Shown here one piece after another: positions 1-9,844 of a stretch of DNA of 64,000 nucleotides. Within the stretch, counting starts at the first letter, position 1; each line of letters opens with the position of its first letter. The notes below the pieces were generated by a model. The model did no database searches and was not told where the DNA came from. It was given only the letters and a program-made list of their open reading frames with translations. The stretch is taken from assembly GCF_026151205.1 (NCBI RefSeq), contig NC_087080.1:2025096-2089095 (forward strand), written 5' to 3'. Origin of the DNA: Bolinopsis microptera. Taxonomy: Eukaryota; Ctenophora; Tentaculata; Lobata; Bolinopsidae. Position numbers and translations under genes: made by a program.

Positions 1-219
1 CTCTGTAAAAATATAGTAAGACAGGTTGCTCAACTTAACAAACTACGATGTCCTGGATGTGAGGATGAGCTATTTTCCCCCTACTTCATCTACACGAACA
101 GCTCTCTATGCTGGATAAGCTTCGAAAGTATTTTGAAGAGGTTCGGGGTGCCATACTTGCGACATTACCTGAACTTTACACCATATTTCAAGCCAAACTT
201 TCACATTCAGACGATCTAG
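1..219 (+). CDS. Possible partial exon, unknown protein with a CxxC motif
   Basis: Frame 1 is open from the first base of the window to a TAG at 217-219, giving 72 codons with no required start, so it would be the 3' part of a gene or exon. The translation has mixed protein-like composition, a CPGC pair that could be half a zinc site (near residue 18), and an aromatic-rich stretch after it. I do not recognise the family. An overlapping ATG-started frame at 108-326 is less protein-like. It lies just upstream of a GC-rich inverted-repeat element, so the stop may reflect disruption. Low confidence. Confidence 0.3.
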   Translation, partial: LCKNIVRQVAQLNKLRCPGCEDELFSPYFIYTNSSLCWISFESILKRFGVPYLRHYLNFTPYFKPNFHIQTI

Positions 220-338
220 ATCGCGATCAAGAATGTTACATTTCCATTGGCCACAACTTGCTGCTAACAGTAGGGGCTGACTCACTATATTACGGAAGGT
301 ATCTGTCATCTGACAGATGGGTATAGGACGCAGCGGCC

Positions 339-523
339 GAAGTCACTGCGGCGGTGGACGGTACAGCGGAGGACGGTACAGCGGAGGACGGTACGGCGGT
401 AGTTTCCAAAAAGGTTGTACGGTGCGGCGGATCACATGACACCCACTTTACTTTGGACAGTACGGCGGTACTACTACTACTGTCTTAGGTACAGTTTCTA
501 CCGTCCACCGCCGCAGTGACTTC
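339..523. mobile_element. GC-rich MITE-like element with 25-bp perfect terminal inverted repeats
   Basis: The 25 bases at 339-363 (beginning GAAGTCACTGCGGCGG) recur as an exact reverse complement at 499-523. Between them, an 11-14-bp motif around GGAGGACGGTACAGC is repeated about three times. The stretch is far more GC-rich than its surroundings. No coding potential. No clear target-site duplication was found, so it could also be a GC-rich minisatellite that happens to be palindromic. Confidence 0.5.
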
Positions 524-553
524 CGCCGCAGTGACCGGTTCCCGTCAGATCTC

Positions 554-2080
554 AATGATAGTTACATTAACGAAGGCTTCAAGATCCAGATTCCAGAAGA
601 AGCGGAAGTCCGACGGCTGTCAGACAACAGGAAAAAGTAAACCAATTAAGAAGGGTAAAGCTAAAGTCTGACTGATGACTTCCTACGAACAAACCTTAAA
701 TACCCTCACCCTCTACTATACAGAGAGTTAACCTCGTTTACAATAGTTTTTAGTAATGTCTCCTCCATCCGAAAGTGCAATTGTTAGTGTCGGCGGGATT
801 AACCTCTCGTCCAGCTGAAGACGATTTACACATGTATTTTGAAAGCTCCTGCTAATACAATCTTTTCGTATCACTAATCACTTATATGTTTTAAATAATC
901 CCCCTCCAGACCTCTCGTCCCGTTTCATCTTGAAGGAGATGTCCATCCGGAGTGATAGTGCACCACCAGATATTCAGGGAAAAGAGGTAGATCGTTGAAT
1001 TTATCGTGATCAATGTCTTCCTCCGACTGTTGAACTTTAAAGTCAGCATCTCCGTCTTCTTCTGCTTTAGACTTCCTACTGGGTATTCTCGCTATTTTAC
1101 TTCATCTAGCAATGATAGTTACATTAACGAAGGCTTCAAGATCCAGATTCCAGAAGAAGCGGAAGTCCGACGGCTGTCAGACAACAGGAAAAAGTAAACC
1201 AATTAAGAAGGGTAAAGCTAAAGTCTGACTGATGACTTCCTACGAACAAACCTTAAATACCCTCACCCTCTACTATACAGAGAGTTAACCTCGTTTACAA
1301 TAGTTTTTAGTAATGTCTCCTCCATCCGAAAGTGCAATTGTTAGTGTCGGCGGGATTAACCTCTCGTCCAGCTGAAGACGATTTACACATGTATTTTGAA
1401 AGCTCCTGCTAATACAATCTTTTCGTATCACTAATCACTTATATGTTTTAAATAATCCCCCTCCAGACCTCTCGTCCCGTTTCATCTTGAAGGAGATGTC
1501 CATCCGGAGTGATAGTGCACCACCAGATATTCAGGGAAAAGAGGTAGATCGTTGAATTTATCGTAATCAATAGTCTTCCTCCGACTGTTTCCTCCGACAG
1601 CAGCTCCGTCTTCTTCTGCTTTAAACTTCCTACTGGGTATTCTCGCTATTTTACTTCATCTAGCAATGATAGTTACATTAACGAAGGCTTCAAGATCCAG
1701 ATTCCAGAAGAAGCGGAAGTCCGACGGCTGTCAGACAACAGGAAAAAGTAAACCAATTAAGAAGGGTAAAGCTAAAGTCTGACTGATGACTTCCTACGAA
1801 CAAACCTTAAATACCCTCACCCTCTACTATACAGAGAGTTAACCTCGTTTACAATAGTTTTTAGTAATGTCTCCTCCATCCGAAAGTGCAATTGTTAGTG
1901 TCGGCGGGATTAACCTCTCGTCCAGCTGAAGACGATTTACACATGTATTTTGAAAGCTCCTGCCGATACAATCTTTTCGTATCATTAATCACTTATATGT
2001 TTTAAATAATCCCCCTCCAGACCTCTCGTCCCGTTTCATCTTGAATGAGATGTCCATCCGGAATCCGGATTGATAGTGAT
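554..2080 (+). repeat. Tandem repeat of about 555 bp, 2.7 copies
   Basis: The same sequence starts at 554, 1111 and 1665 (periods 557 and 554), with only scattered differences. The third copy ends at about 2060-2080. Each copy holds a pyrimidine-rich tract ending in CTTCATCTAG just before the ATGATAG start (copies 2 and 3), which resembles a 3' splice site, followed by a short open frame. A fourth, partial and slightly diverged piece lies at 3174-3330, next to the Polinton polymerase remnants, so the unit was probably amplified from DNA near that element. Confidence 0.85.
555..671 (+). CDS. Short basic ORF repeated in each 555-bp unit (38 aa, copy 1)
   Basis: ATG at 555 and TGA at 669-671 enclose 38 codons. 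The product is strongly basic and ends with KPIKKGKAKV. The equivalent ORFs in the other two units start at about 1112 and 1666 and look unchanged. A second, overlapping frame also stays open into a stop (ending in SDNRKK), so the true reading frame is uncertain. In copies 2 and 3 a polypyrimidine-AG precedes the ATG, so this may be a tandemly duplicated terminal exon rather than a free gene. Function unknown. Confidence 0.25.
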   Translation: MIVTLTKASRSRFQKKRKSDGCQTTGKSKPIKKGKAKV

Positions 2081-2159
2081 GAATCATATCGGCATTTCAT
2101 CTTCAACAGACCTGCTAATCTAATGATGACTGTATCCGACAAGAAGACGGAAGATTACG

Positions 2160-2440
2160 CAAAGAGTGCTCGGAGCAGCAGGCATTGATGACTTTGCAGC
2201 TGGTTCTCTAGACTATACTACTCTCATATTGGCATCCTTTATTCCCTGGAAAACATCAAAATATTTTGCGCTGGACACGTCGCCTACAAATTCCTTTCAA
2301 CGATCCTTCTCTATGCGGACATTTATGACATCCAGGAGATCTCCTGCCACACTTCCCCAAACAGCTCCCGTCAGCATGGTGCGGCATCTTACATAACCCC
2401 CGATATTGCAGCCTGGCAAACTTTTGGAACATTGTCATTT
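2160..2440 (-). pseudogene. Unassigned coding-like segment with stops
   Basis: Read on the minus strand from about 2380 down, one frame has protein-like composition but is interrupted by two stops over about 75 codons. A 76-codon plus-strand frame (2166-2396) overlaps it and is probably its shadow. It lies downstream of the Polinton polymerase fragments in the same orientation, so it may be part of the same decayed element. No family was recognised. Confidence 0.2.
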
Positions 2441-2749
2441 GTCAACTTTATAAATATACACAATGTACTAGAGTCAGAGACTGATATGTGATATTTTTTT
2501 TAGTTGCCGTTATTATTTATGATGTTATATTTTTGATTTTCAATTATCTTAAAATTTGTATTTCTTGTTACACAATAAAACAACAATGCCTAGAACCGTT
2601 TTTAAAAGAAACAGTTTAGAAATTTCCTAGTTAACTCCCTTATGCAAATAATCTGAATTAAAATTTCGAAATATGTTAAATAAATTCCACGGGAATAATT
2701 AAAGGTAAATGCGAATAGTTGCGAATATTTTATCTAAAGATCTAATAAA

Positions 2750-3174
2750 TTAATTCCACAGGAATAACCAAAAGCAAATGTGAACGACTTATCTAACACA
2801 ATCGTAGGCATAACAAGTTCTAGTCCAACCAGGTTATCTGAGAAAATGCAAAACCTCTTGAATCCATGTTTACTAGTCTGAAAACGATGCTGCCTGCCGT
2901 TCCGTATCAAACTCTGATGTAGACTCCTGTCGTTTTCGGGTGTTAAATTCAATGTATTTCCTTAACCAAACAGACTGCTTAAATTCTAAAACTCTGTGGA
3001 TCTTGTCACAAACACGACCAATTTAAATATAATACTGCAGTGCTGCTACATGAATCTTGTGCTTAATCTTAGAAAAAAGGTTTGGAGCAAGTTTCTCAGA
3101 AGGAGCAACGGAGTTTACCCCTCTCCTCTCCATTGCCTTGTGAATTGCATCTGATACCATACTATCCTGATTCC
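2750..3174 (-). pseudogene. Polinton/Maverick-like family-B DNA polymerase, C-terminal fragments (decayed)
   Basis: Minus-strand translation gives blocks in the order found in protein-primed PolB of Polintons and relatives. First is a KHKIHVAALQYY block, then an in-frame stop, then KIHRVLEFKQSVWLRKYIE, the conserved segment before the C-terminal catalytic motif region. After two stops comes a block containing FSDNLVGLEL and VLDK, which matches the region where these polymerases dock near the thumb. Several in-frame stops and a deletion between blocks make it non-functional. It continues the polymerase segment at 3330-3667, from which a 150-bp copy of the 555-bp repeat separates it. Family assignment is from recognised motifs; no alignment was run. 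Confidence 0.72.
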
Positions 3175-3330
3175 TGCACCACCAGATATTCTGGGAATAG
3201 AGGTAGATCGTTGGATTTATCGTAATCAATAGTCTTCCTCCGACTGTTGAACTTTAAAGACAGCAGCTCCGTCTTCTTCTGCTTTAAACTTCCTACTGGG
3301 TATTCTCGCTATTTTACTTCATCTAGCATG
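3174..3330 (+). repeat. Diverged partial copy of the 555-bp repeat
   Basis: The segment from CACCACCAGATATTC through TTACTTCATCTAGC matches the 3' third of the tandem unit at 554-2080, with a handful of substitutions. It sits between two pieces of the PolB remnant, so it either inserted there or marks the original source of the tandem array. Confidence 0.75.
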
Positions 3331-3667
3331 ATGGTTGTGCTTGAAATTCACTACAATCAATTTTATGTACAATCAAAAGGTCCCTTCTTGTGAAACCTCT
3401 CAAACATCTGATACAAAAAAATTTCCTACGAGTATTCTTGCTCTGTCCACATAATAGTTTTGATAGATTTTCTACCCAGACCCAATGGCTCGTCCTGTCG
3501 TTTTCCACCAGCAGAATGTTGATGCACGTCTCACTGTCAGGATCCTCACAATGTCTGATCGGGTAGAATCCCTGGTGAAGTTCATGCGGTTTTCCTGTTG
3601 CAATCGTCCCATCATCCCATCCAAGAACATTGATAGAAACGTTGTTCAACTTCTCAACCTTACCAAT
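3330..3667 (-). pseudogene. Polinton-like PolB gene, middle exon with a C2H2-like finger
   Basis: The minus-strand frame opens right after a good 3' splice site (TTTATTTCAG, boundary at 3667/3668). It encodes INVLGWDDGTIA, then NILLVENDRTSHWVWV, then a finger of pattern FCxxCLxxF-x8-H-x4-C. This succession is characteristic of the N-terminal region of Polinton/adintovirus-type family-B DNA polymerases and related domesticated genes. The frame ends at a stop near 3323, where the 555-bp-repeat fragment begins. It follows the exon at 10931-10790 in the same orientation; the material between them is inserted retrotransposon DNA. Splice boundaries are predicted by eye. Confidence 0.72.
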
Positions 3668-3837
3668 CTGAAATAAATAGTGGATGATCATGAGTTGTTT
3701 AGCTTGCACAGCCGGCGACATATGATTCTAAGCTAAACTAAACTAGGAAGCCCGGTCACAGGTAGCTATAGGAAGGTAATAGTAATACTAATAGTACAGC
3801 CGATACAAATTTAACTTGCACTGAACACAACGTAATA

Positions 3838-3990
3838 ATCACAAAACCGATCAAAATTTCGCTAGCAAATTTAAGCATCTGCACGTTCAACACCGTTACC
3901 ATGGTTACTTTGCAACTACCTATTTCTCATCTAATTTGCACGTGGGCGCTCGTGCAGACAGACAAAAACAATTCTTTAATTATTTTAAGC
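3838..3990 (+). repeat. Dispersed repeat, related to 25535-25745
   Basis: This segment shares several blocks with 25535-25745, including AACACAACGTAATA, TTGCAACTACCTATTTCTC and TTTGCACGTGGGCG. Here it lies just upstream of a retrotransposon-type ORF1, so it is probably the 5' untranslated end of that element. The second copy would then be a 5' fragment of a relative. The block that follows, to 4316, includes a 32-bp unit repeated twice (4209-4272) and a 94-codon open frame of unknown meaning (3936-4220). Confidence 0.5.
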
Positions 3991-4316
3991 TATATCATGA
4001 TCATAAGTCTAAGATTAAGGAAGTGGAACATGGATTAGCACCGACTATTGTAGATAATTTTAAAATTGCTGGTAGCACTAATTACAATTCTCACCTCACT
4101 GATTGGTGTAGGGAAGCTGATACCGGTCATATTCATCTTCACGGAGCTCTTCTGATAATGAGCAACGCGAGTACGGTTGTAATGCTTGGGAAACTTCAGC
4201 TGATCTTTTCAGTTCAGTAAATACACTTTTCAATACGTTGCCAGTTCAGTAAATACACTTTTCAATACGTTGTTGCTCGCTTATCAGTTACTTATCATTA
4301 CGTTGATAAGACTTGC

Positions 4317-4729
4317 TTGTTTAACCGGTGCCGTGGTTGTGTGATGTATAAATCTGAGAAATACGTGGCTTATAAGCTTGATGAAGTGAGAGATGATGGA
4401 GCTGAATGGATCCGGAAAACTCTCCAGCTTGTTAAATCAAATCATGTTAACGCGTGTGTAGCTCAGGGTTTCATTGGTAGAAGAGAAATCACTAGGGAAG
4501 TCATGGCTCAGAGTCTCAATTCTGCGTTAAAAGTTATGTATAGGCAATCATTGTACATTGATCAGATGGAGAAGTATAACCAGAAATTGCACTCCGATGT
4601 AATTTACAGCCAGGGGACAATAGTTGTATTGCAGAAAGAACTGCTAGCTGCCAAAGACGAGCAGCTTGATTACTTGAAATCTGAGGTTGTAGCATCAGTT
4701 GAGAATACTGTGAAATCAGAGTTAAAGAC
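4317..4729 (+). pseudogene. Non-LTR retrotransposon ORF1-like protein, N-terminal part, split by Penelope insertion
   Basis: The open frame starts at ATG 4317 (a second ATG at 4344 is equally possible) and runs in frame to 4729, where the Penelope-like insertion begins. The middle and end are rich in heptad-like leucine, lysine and glutamate, consistent with the coiled coil that precedes the RNA-binding domain in ORF1 proteins. The same reading phase resumes after the duplicated target site at 9978, so the two halves were one gene. The last few codons up to the TAG near 4785 come from the inserted element. Transposon origin is inferred from its partner half. Confidence 0.6.
4717..4729. repeat. 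13-bp target-site duplication, left copy (CAGAGTTAAAGAC)
   Basis: CAGAGTTAAAGAC here is repeated exactly at 9965-9977. The two copies bracket the head-to-head Penelope-like element and stand in the same codon phase of the interrupted ORF1, which is what one insertion event would leave. Confidence 0.85.
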
Positions 4730-4801
4730 TGATATCTGGATATTATCCGGTTGGAAGAGACAAGGACAAGTGAAACAAGGAAGTTAGGAGTAAGGGCAAA
4801 T

Positions 4802-4825
4802 TTTCGGCGTCAACGCCATCTTCAG
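4802..4825 (-). ncRNA. Hammerhead-ribozyme-like core, left Penelope arm
   Basis: On the minus strand the order is CTGAAGA, a stem II with GGCG/CGCC pairing around a TTGA loop, then GAAA. These are the invariant core boxes of a hammerhead ribozyme. One U lies unpaired before stem II. It sits between the end of the RT-EN ORF and the element terminus. Hammerhead motifs are known in the terminal regions of Penelope-like elements. I could not settle stems I and III by eye, so activity is not claimed. Confidence 0.5.
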
Positions 4826-5024
4826 GCTAAAATTGTTATAAATGTTAGTATATAATAAATGCTTCCATACTAGTTAAAATGCTAAATTAAAATTACACAC
4901 ACTGAATACAGGTTACATCAAATGGTATTATAATACATTACATTGAAAATAGTGATGTACACACGTTTTACACTCTGTCCAAGTACATAATATCTACTGA
5001 ACAGCAGGGTCGTGTGCTATTTGT

Positions 5025-7139
5025 TTAAATTTGTCTTTGAATATGTTGTAAAAGAAATCCCTTAAGCTTCTCGCACTCTTCTTTGTTATTGATACTAGGT
5101 TTAAATAAATTAATGTAGTAAGCTTCTGTCACTTTACGTTTAATGGTGCTATATAAGTTAATTTCTAAAATATCGAAGGAAATATCTGGTTCTATGTTAT
5201 CGTGAAACTCTGAATAATGAGCAGCCAACGCATTATCAGGATAGGTTAAAGGCCTGTTGACTGCTCTTCGATGCTCTGAAAATCTATCGTGTGCTGTTCT
5301 ACTCGTTTCCCCTATATATAGCTCTTGACATAATTTACACGTAACTTTGTATATGACACATTTTGGTTTGCAGTCGTGATTTGTTGTGATGAGTGGACAT
5401 ATGATACAGTTTGGTATGGTGCAGTGTGGTTTGTCGTGTGGTCGTGATGAACATAAGATCTCTGAGAGTTTCTTACCTGGTGTGAATATGAATTTGACCG
5501 GTAAGTTGTGTGAGAGGGCAAATTGAGTGACTTCTTTGGAAAATGGCTCGTTGATGAATGGTAGAGTGCATGTTACGTGGTCGGTATCTTGTATGTTTGA
5601 TGATGAAGGGTTATGACGTGTTGTAGGTGAGAGAGGGTGAAGTCGTCCTGTTTTGTTTATACGTCGTGGGTCTTGGTAACCGTTGTTGACCAACAAGTTG
5701 TCTACTATCTTCATGGACTCTTCTTTATACTCTGGTGTTGATGAGCAAAAAGCAGCCGTTTTGTAGAAGTTCTTGATGGTTGCTACTTTAGTTCCCTCAT
5801 TGTGGTGGCTGTTGGCGTGCAGTGTGATATTCTTTTTCTGCTTCTTTCTGTAGAATTTGTGGTGTAGTGTTCCCTGTTCGTCGATCTTTATCTGGGTGTC
5901 GAGGAATGGGGTGAAATCCTGACGGCTTTCCGGATAGTCAATTTCCCATTTGAGCAACTGGTCTGGGTCCTCGTTTGAGATGGACTCCACTATCCTCAGA
6001 GCTTCTTCTTTGGAGCTGGCTAGACTCCCGGCATCATCCACGTATCTCCGGTAGAATGAGACGTGTAAATCAGTGTAAATCGATCTTCTCTCGAACATAT
6101 ATACTCGTACTATCGCTCCTATTGGTGATGGTTGGCACCCCATGAATAGACCAATTTTCTGGAGGTAGAGTCTTGAGTGATATGTAAAGTATGAGTTGGT
6201 GAAGACGAATTCAAGGATCTTGTGGATGTGCGTGAGTGTTAGACCCCAGGTGTCGAGGTCTTCCCAATGTTCTTCGGTGAGTGTAATGAGGTCTTGAATG
6301 CAGCCACTGATGTTGATGTTTGTGTACAGTGCTGTGACGTCAGCTGTGAAGAATGAGAGACCTGAGAGTTGTTGATGTGACATGTTTTGAAGCTCTTCTA
6401 GGTGAGTGTGTATATTGCTCAGGTGAGATGGAACATGATTAAGCAGAGGAGATAGAATAGATTTAACAATCCAAGCAAGCTTCTCAGAAGGGGAATTTAT
6501 ACAAGACACAATTGGACGTATTTTACAATTAGAAATAATATCTACATCTGAAACTAAGACATTACAATCAAATTTATGAGTTTTCTGTATTAAATAAATA
6601 GTCGGTAGTTGGGTATTATGTGATTTAAATAAGTCTACTGTTTTGCTGTCATAATTACACATCCTACTTATCTCTGTCCATAACACATTACTCTCAGTCT
6701 CTAGTCTCTCAGTAACCCTGTTGATGAGGCGGCTGTAGGAGACTTCTGAGGGGTTTGCTATTGGTTGGATCCGATTTTGTCGCGTGGTGGTAGGTGCAAC
6801 GTAGGTGTACGCTTCTTGCGAGGTCATGTCTGACAGATGTTTCTGCGTAATCTGCTGTTGTACTCCACTGCTCATAATCACAAACTCACCCCCCTTGTCG
6901 CTTCTCGAGAAGTGGAGTTCTTCTTTTCTTGCAATCAAGGATTTGAGTCCCTCCCGTTGTTTTGCTGTTAGGTTAGAGGGTACTTTACTGTGTTCTAATC
7001 TGGTGTTAATGATGTAACACAGTTGGCGGAGGTGATGTTCCATGGCGAGGTTGGTGGTGGGTGGAGCACCAGCAAACGGTCGTTGAAATGGCACGTTTTT
7101 CGACTTAATAAATGCGAAGCTGGTCGGGCATGTATCATC
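5025..7139 (-). CDS. Penelope-like reverse transcriptase with GIY-YIG endonuclease, 5'-truncated copy
   Basis: The minus-strand frame reads 726 codons from ATG at 7205 to a stop at 5025. Its first ~23 residues come from the spacer read backwards and are not part of the enzyme. RT hallmarks: a TADVTALYTNI block (residues ~287-297), a QPSPIGA block (~358-364), and the YRRYVDD catalytic motif (~385-391). A cysteine-rich linker follows, then a GIY-YIG nuclease from about 616 (VIYKVTCKLC ... LYIGET ... R.SEH). This RT plus GIY-YIG order defines EN-containing Penelope-like elements, which copy RNA at nicked or telomere-like ends. The N terminus is lost, so this copy is probably inactive alone. Confidence 0.88.
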   Translation of the reverse strand, partial: DDTCPTSFAFIKSKNVPFQRPFAGAPPTTNLAMEHHLRQLCYIINTRLEHSKVPSNLTAKQREGLKSLIARKEELHFSRSDKGGEFVIMSSGVQQQITQKHLSDMTSQEAYTYVAPTTTRQNRIQPIANPSEVSYSRLINRVTERLETESNVLWTEISRMCNYDSKTVDLFKSHNTQLPTIYLIQKTHKFDCNVLVSDVDIISNCKIRPIVSCINSPSEKLAWIVKSILSPLLNHVPSHLSNIHTHLEELQNMSHQQLSGLSFFTADVTALYTNINISGCIQDLITLTEEHWEDLDTWGLTLTHIHKILEFVFTNSYFTYHSRLYLQKIGLFMGCQPSPIGAIVRVYMFERRSIYTDLHVSFYRRYVDDAGSLASSKEEALRIVESISNEDPDQLLKWEIDYPESRQDFTPFLDTQIKIDEQGTLHHKFYRKKQKKNITLHANSHHNEGTKVATIKNFYKTAAFCSSTPEYKEESMKIVDNLLVNNGYQDPRRINKTGRLHPLSPTTRHNPSSSNIQDTDHVTCTLPFINEPFSKEVTQFALSHNLPVKFIFTPGKKLSEILCSSRPHDKPHCTIPNCIICPLITTNHDCKPKCVIYKVTCKLCQELYIGETSRTAHDRFSEHRRAVNRPLTYPDNALAAHYSEFHDNIEPDISFDILEINLYSTIKRKVTEAYYINLFKPSINNKEECEKLKGFLLQHIQRQI

Positions 7140-9621
7140 AAATGTAGACTGTCTGGGAGACCAGAGTTTTATGAGATATGTCAAATGTTTAGTGATAACA
7201 ACCACGATGTTAAGGAGTCATCTAAACAGAGATTGATTCATAAGTTTAATGCTCTCAGTACTCCCACCCACACCTATCAGTCTAATGTGTCACACGACTC
7301 CACCTCTACCATCGAGCCACCTAGCAGCAAAGTATCTGCGGTAGGCGTTGTCCTCAACGAGAATGAGACTAACGTCCTCAGCTTAGGCCCCAAGTTCGCC
7401 CTAGCACCCCGAGTAGATGAACGCCTCAAGAAAGATGTGCAGATCAGCCTTGCTCAGACCGCCTACCGGCTCCGCTGGAAAACCTGTTTTTCAGATGAGA
7501 TCCCAGATGATACATGCCCGACCAGCTTCGCATTTATTAAGTCGAAAAACGTGCCATTTCAACGACCGTTTGCTGGTGCTCCACCCACCACCAACCTCGC
7601 CATGGAACATCACCTCCGCCAACTGTGTTACATCATTAACACCAGATTAGAACACAGTAAAGTACCCTCTAACCTAACAGCAAAACAACGGGAGGGACTC
7701 AAATCCTTGATTGCAAGAAAAGAAGAACTCCACTTCTCGAGAAGCGACAAGGGGGGGTGAGTTTGTGATTATGAGCAGTGGAGTACAACAGCAGATTACG
7801 CAGAAACATCTGTCAGACATGACCTCGCAAGAAGCGTACACCTACGTTGCACCTACCACCACGCGACAAAATCGGATCCAACCAATAGCAAACCCCTCAG
7901 AAGTCTCCTACAGCCGCCTCATCAACAGGGTTACTGAGAGACTAGAGACTGAGAGTAATGTGTTATGGACAGAGATAAGTAGGATGTGTAATTATGACAG
8001 CAAAACAGTAGACTTATTTAAATCACATAATACCCAACTACCGACTATTTATTTAATACAGAAAACTCATAAATTTGATTGTAATGTCTTAGTTTCAGAT
8101 GTAGATATTATTTCTAATTGTAAAATACGTCCAATTGTGTCTTGTATAAATTCCCCTTCTGAGAAGCTTGCTTGGATTGTTAAATCTATTCTATCTCCTC
8201 TGCTTAATCATGTTCCATCTCACCTGAGCAATATACACACTCACCTAGAAGAGCTTCAAAACATGTCACATCAACAACTCTCAGGTCTCTCATTCTTCAC
8301 AGCTGACGTCACAGCACTGTACACAAACATCAACATCAGTGGCTGCATTCAAGACCTCATTACACTCACCGAAGAACATTGGGAAGACCTCGACACCTGG
8401 GGTCTAACACTCACGCACATCCACAAGATCCTTGAATTCGTCTTCACCAACTCATACTTTACATATCACTCAAGACTCTACCTCCAGAAAATTGGTCTAT
8501 TCATGGGGTGCCAACCATCACCAATAGGAGCGATAGTACGAGTATATATGTTCGAGAGAAGATCGATTTACACTGATTTACACGTCTCATTCTACCGGAG
8601 ATACGTGGATGATGCCGGGAGTCTAGCCAGCTCCAAAGAAGAAGCTCTGAGGATAGTGGAGTCCATCTCAAACGAGGACCCAGACCAGTTGCTCAAATGG
8701 GAAATTGACTATCCGGAAAGCCGTCAGGATTTCACCCCATTCCTCGACACCCAGATAAAGATCGACGAACAGGGAACACTACACCACAAATTCTACAGAA
8801 AGAAGCAGAAAAAGAATATCACACTGCACGCCAACAGCCACCACAATGAGGGAACTAAAGTAGCAACCATCAAGAACTTCTACAAAACGGCTGCTTTTTG
8901 CTCATCAACACCAGAGTATAAAGAAGAGTCCATGAAGATAGTAGACAACTTGTTGGTCAACAACGGTTACCAAGACCCACGACGTATAAACAAAACAGGA
9001 CGACTTCACCCTCTCTCACCTACAACACGTCATAACCCTTCATCATCAAACATACAAGATACCGACCACGTAACATGCACTCTACCATTCATCAACGAGC
9101 CATTTTCCAAAGAAGTCACTCAATTTGCCCTCTCACACAACTTACCGGTCAAATTCATATTCACACCAGGTAAGAAACTCTCAGAGATCTTATGTTCATC
9201 ACGACCACACGACAAACCACACTGCACCATACCAAACTGTATCATATGTCCACTCATCACAACAAATCACGACTGCAAACCAAAATGTGTCATATACAAA
9301 GTTACGTGTAAATTATGTCAAGAGCTATATATAGGGGAAACGAGTAGAACAGCACACGATAGATTTTCAGAGCATCGAAGAGCAGTCAACAGGCCTTTAA
9401 CCTATCCTGATAATGCGTTGGCTGCTCATTATTCAGAGTTTCACGATAACATAGAACCAGATATTTCCTTCGATATTTTAGAAATTAACTTATATAGCAC
9501 CATTAAACGTAAAGTGACAGAAGCTTACTACATTAATTTATTTAAACCTAGTATCAATAACAAAGAAGAGTGCGAGAAGCTTAAGGGATTTCTTTTACAA
9601 CATATTCAAAGACAAATTTAA
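7140..9621 (+). pseudogene. Penelope-like RT-GIY-YIG ORF, longer copy with one frameshift
   Basis: This copy keeps about 120 extra N-terminal codons from the 7140-7505 spacer, including a LGPKFALAPR-type block near the start of Penelope RTs. The first frame runs to a stop at 7758-7760. The rest, starting GEFVIMSS, is in the next frame to the TAA at 9621. The shift is a G7 run at 7751-7757 where the left arm has six. RT motifs, YVDD and the GIY-YIG domain match the left copy residue for residue. The single homopolymer difference could be a real mutation or a consensus error; if an error, the ORF is intact. Where translation starts upstream is unclear. Confidence 0.82.
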
Positions 9622-9820
9622 ACAAATAGCACACGACCCTGCTGTTCAGTAGATATTATGTACTTGGACAGAGTGTAAAACGTGTGTACATCACTATTTT
9701 CAATGTAATGTATTATAATACCATTTGATGTAACCTGTATTCAGTGTGTGTAATTTTAATTTAGCATTTTAACTAGTATGGAAGCATTTATTATATACTA
9801 ACATTTATAACAATTTTAGC

Positions 9821-9844
9821 CTGAAGATGGCGTTGACGCCGAAA
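9821..9844 (+). ncRNA. Hammerhead-ribozyme-like core, right Penelope arm
   Basis: This is the mirror copy of the motif at 4802-4825: CTGAAGA, a 4-bp GC stem with TTGA loop, then GAAA. It lies about 200 bp after the RT-EN stop codon and about 75 bp before the end of the arm. The basis and caveats are the same as for the left copy. Confidence 0.5.

Noticed and set aside
5312-5521. 69-codon frame, mirrored at 9125-9334
   Set aside because: Shadow frame inside the RT-endonuclease ORF, present in both arms only because the arms are identical.
7023-7139. N-terminal part of the 245-codon plus-strand frame
   Set aside because: This part is the left Penelope arm read antisense; only sequence from 7140 on belongs to the right element.
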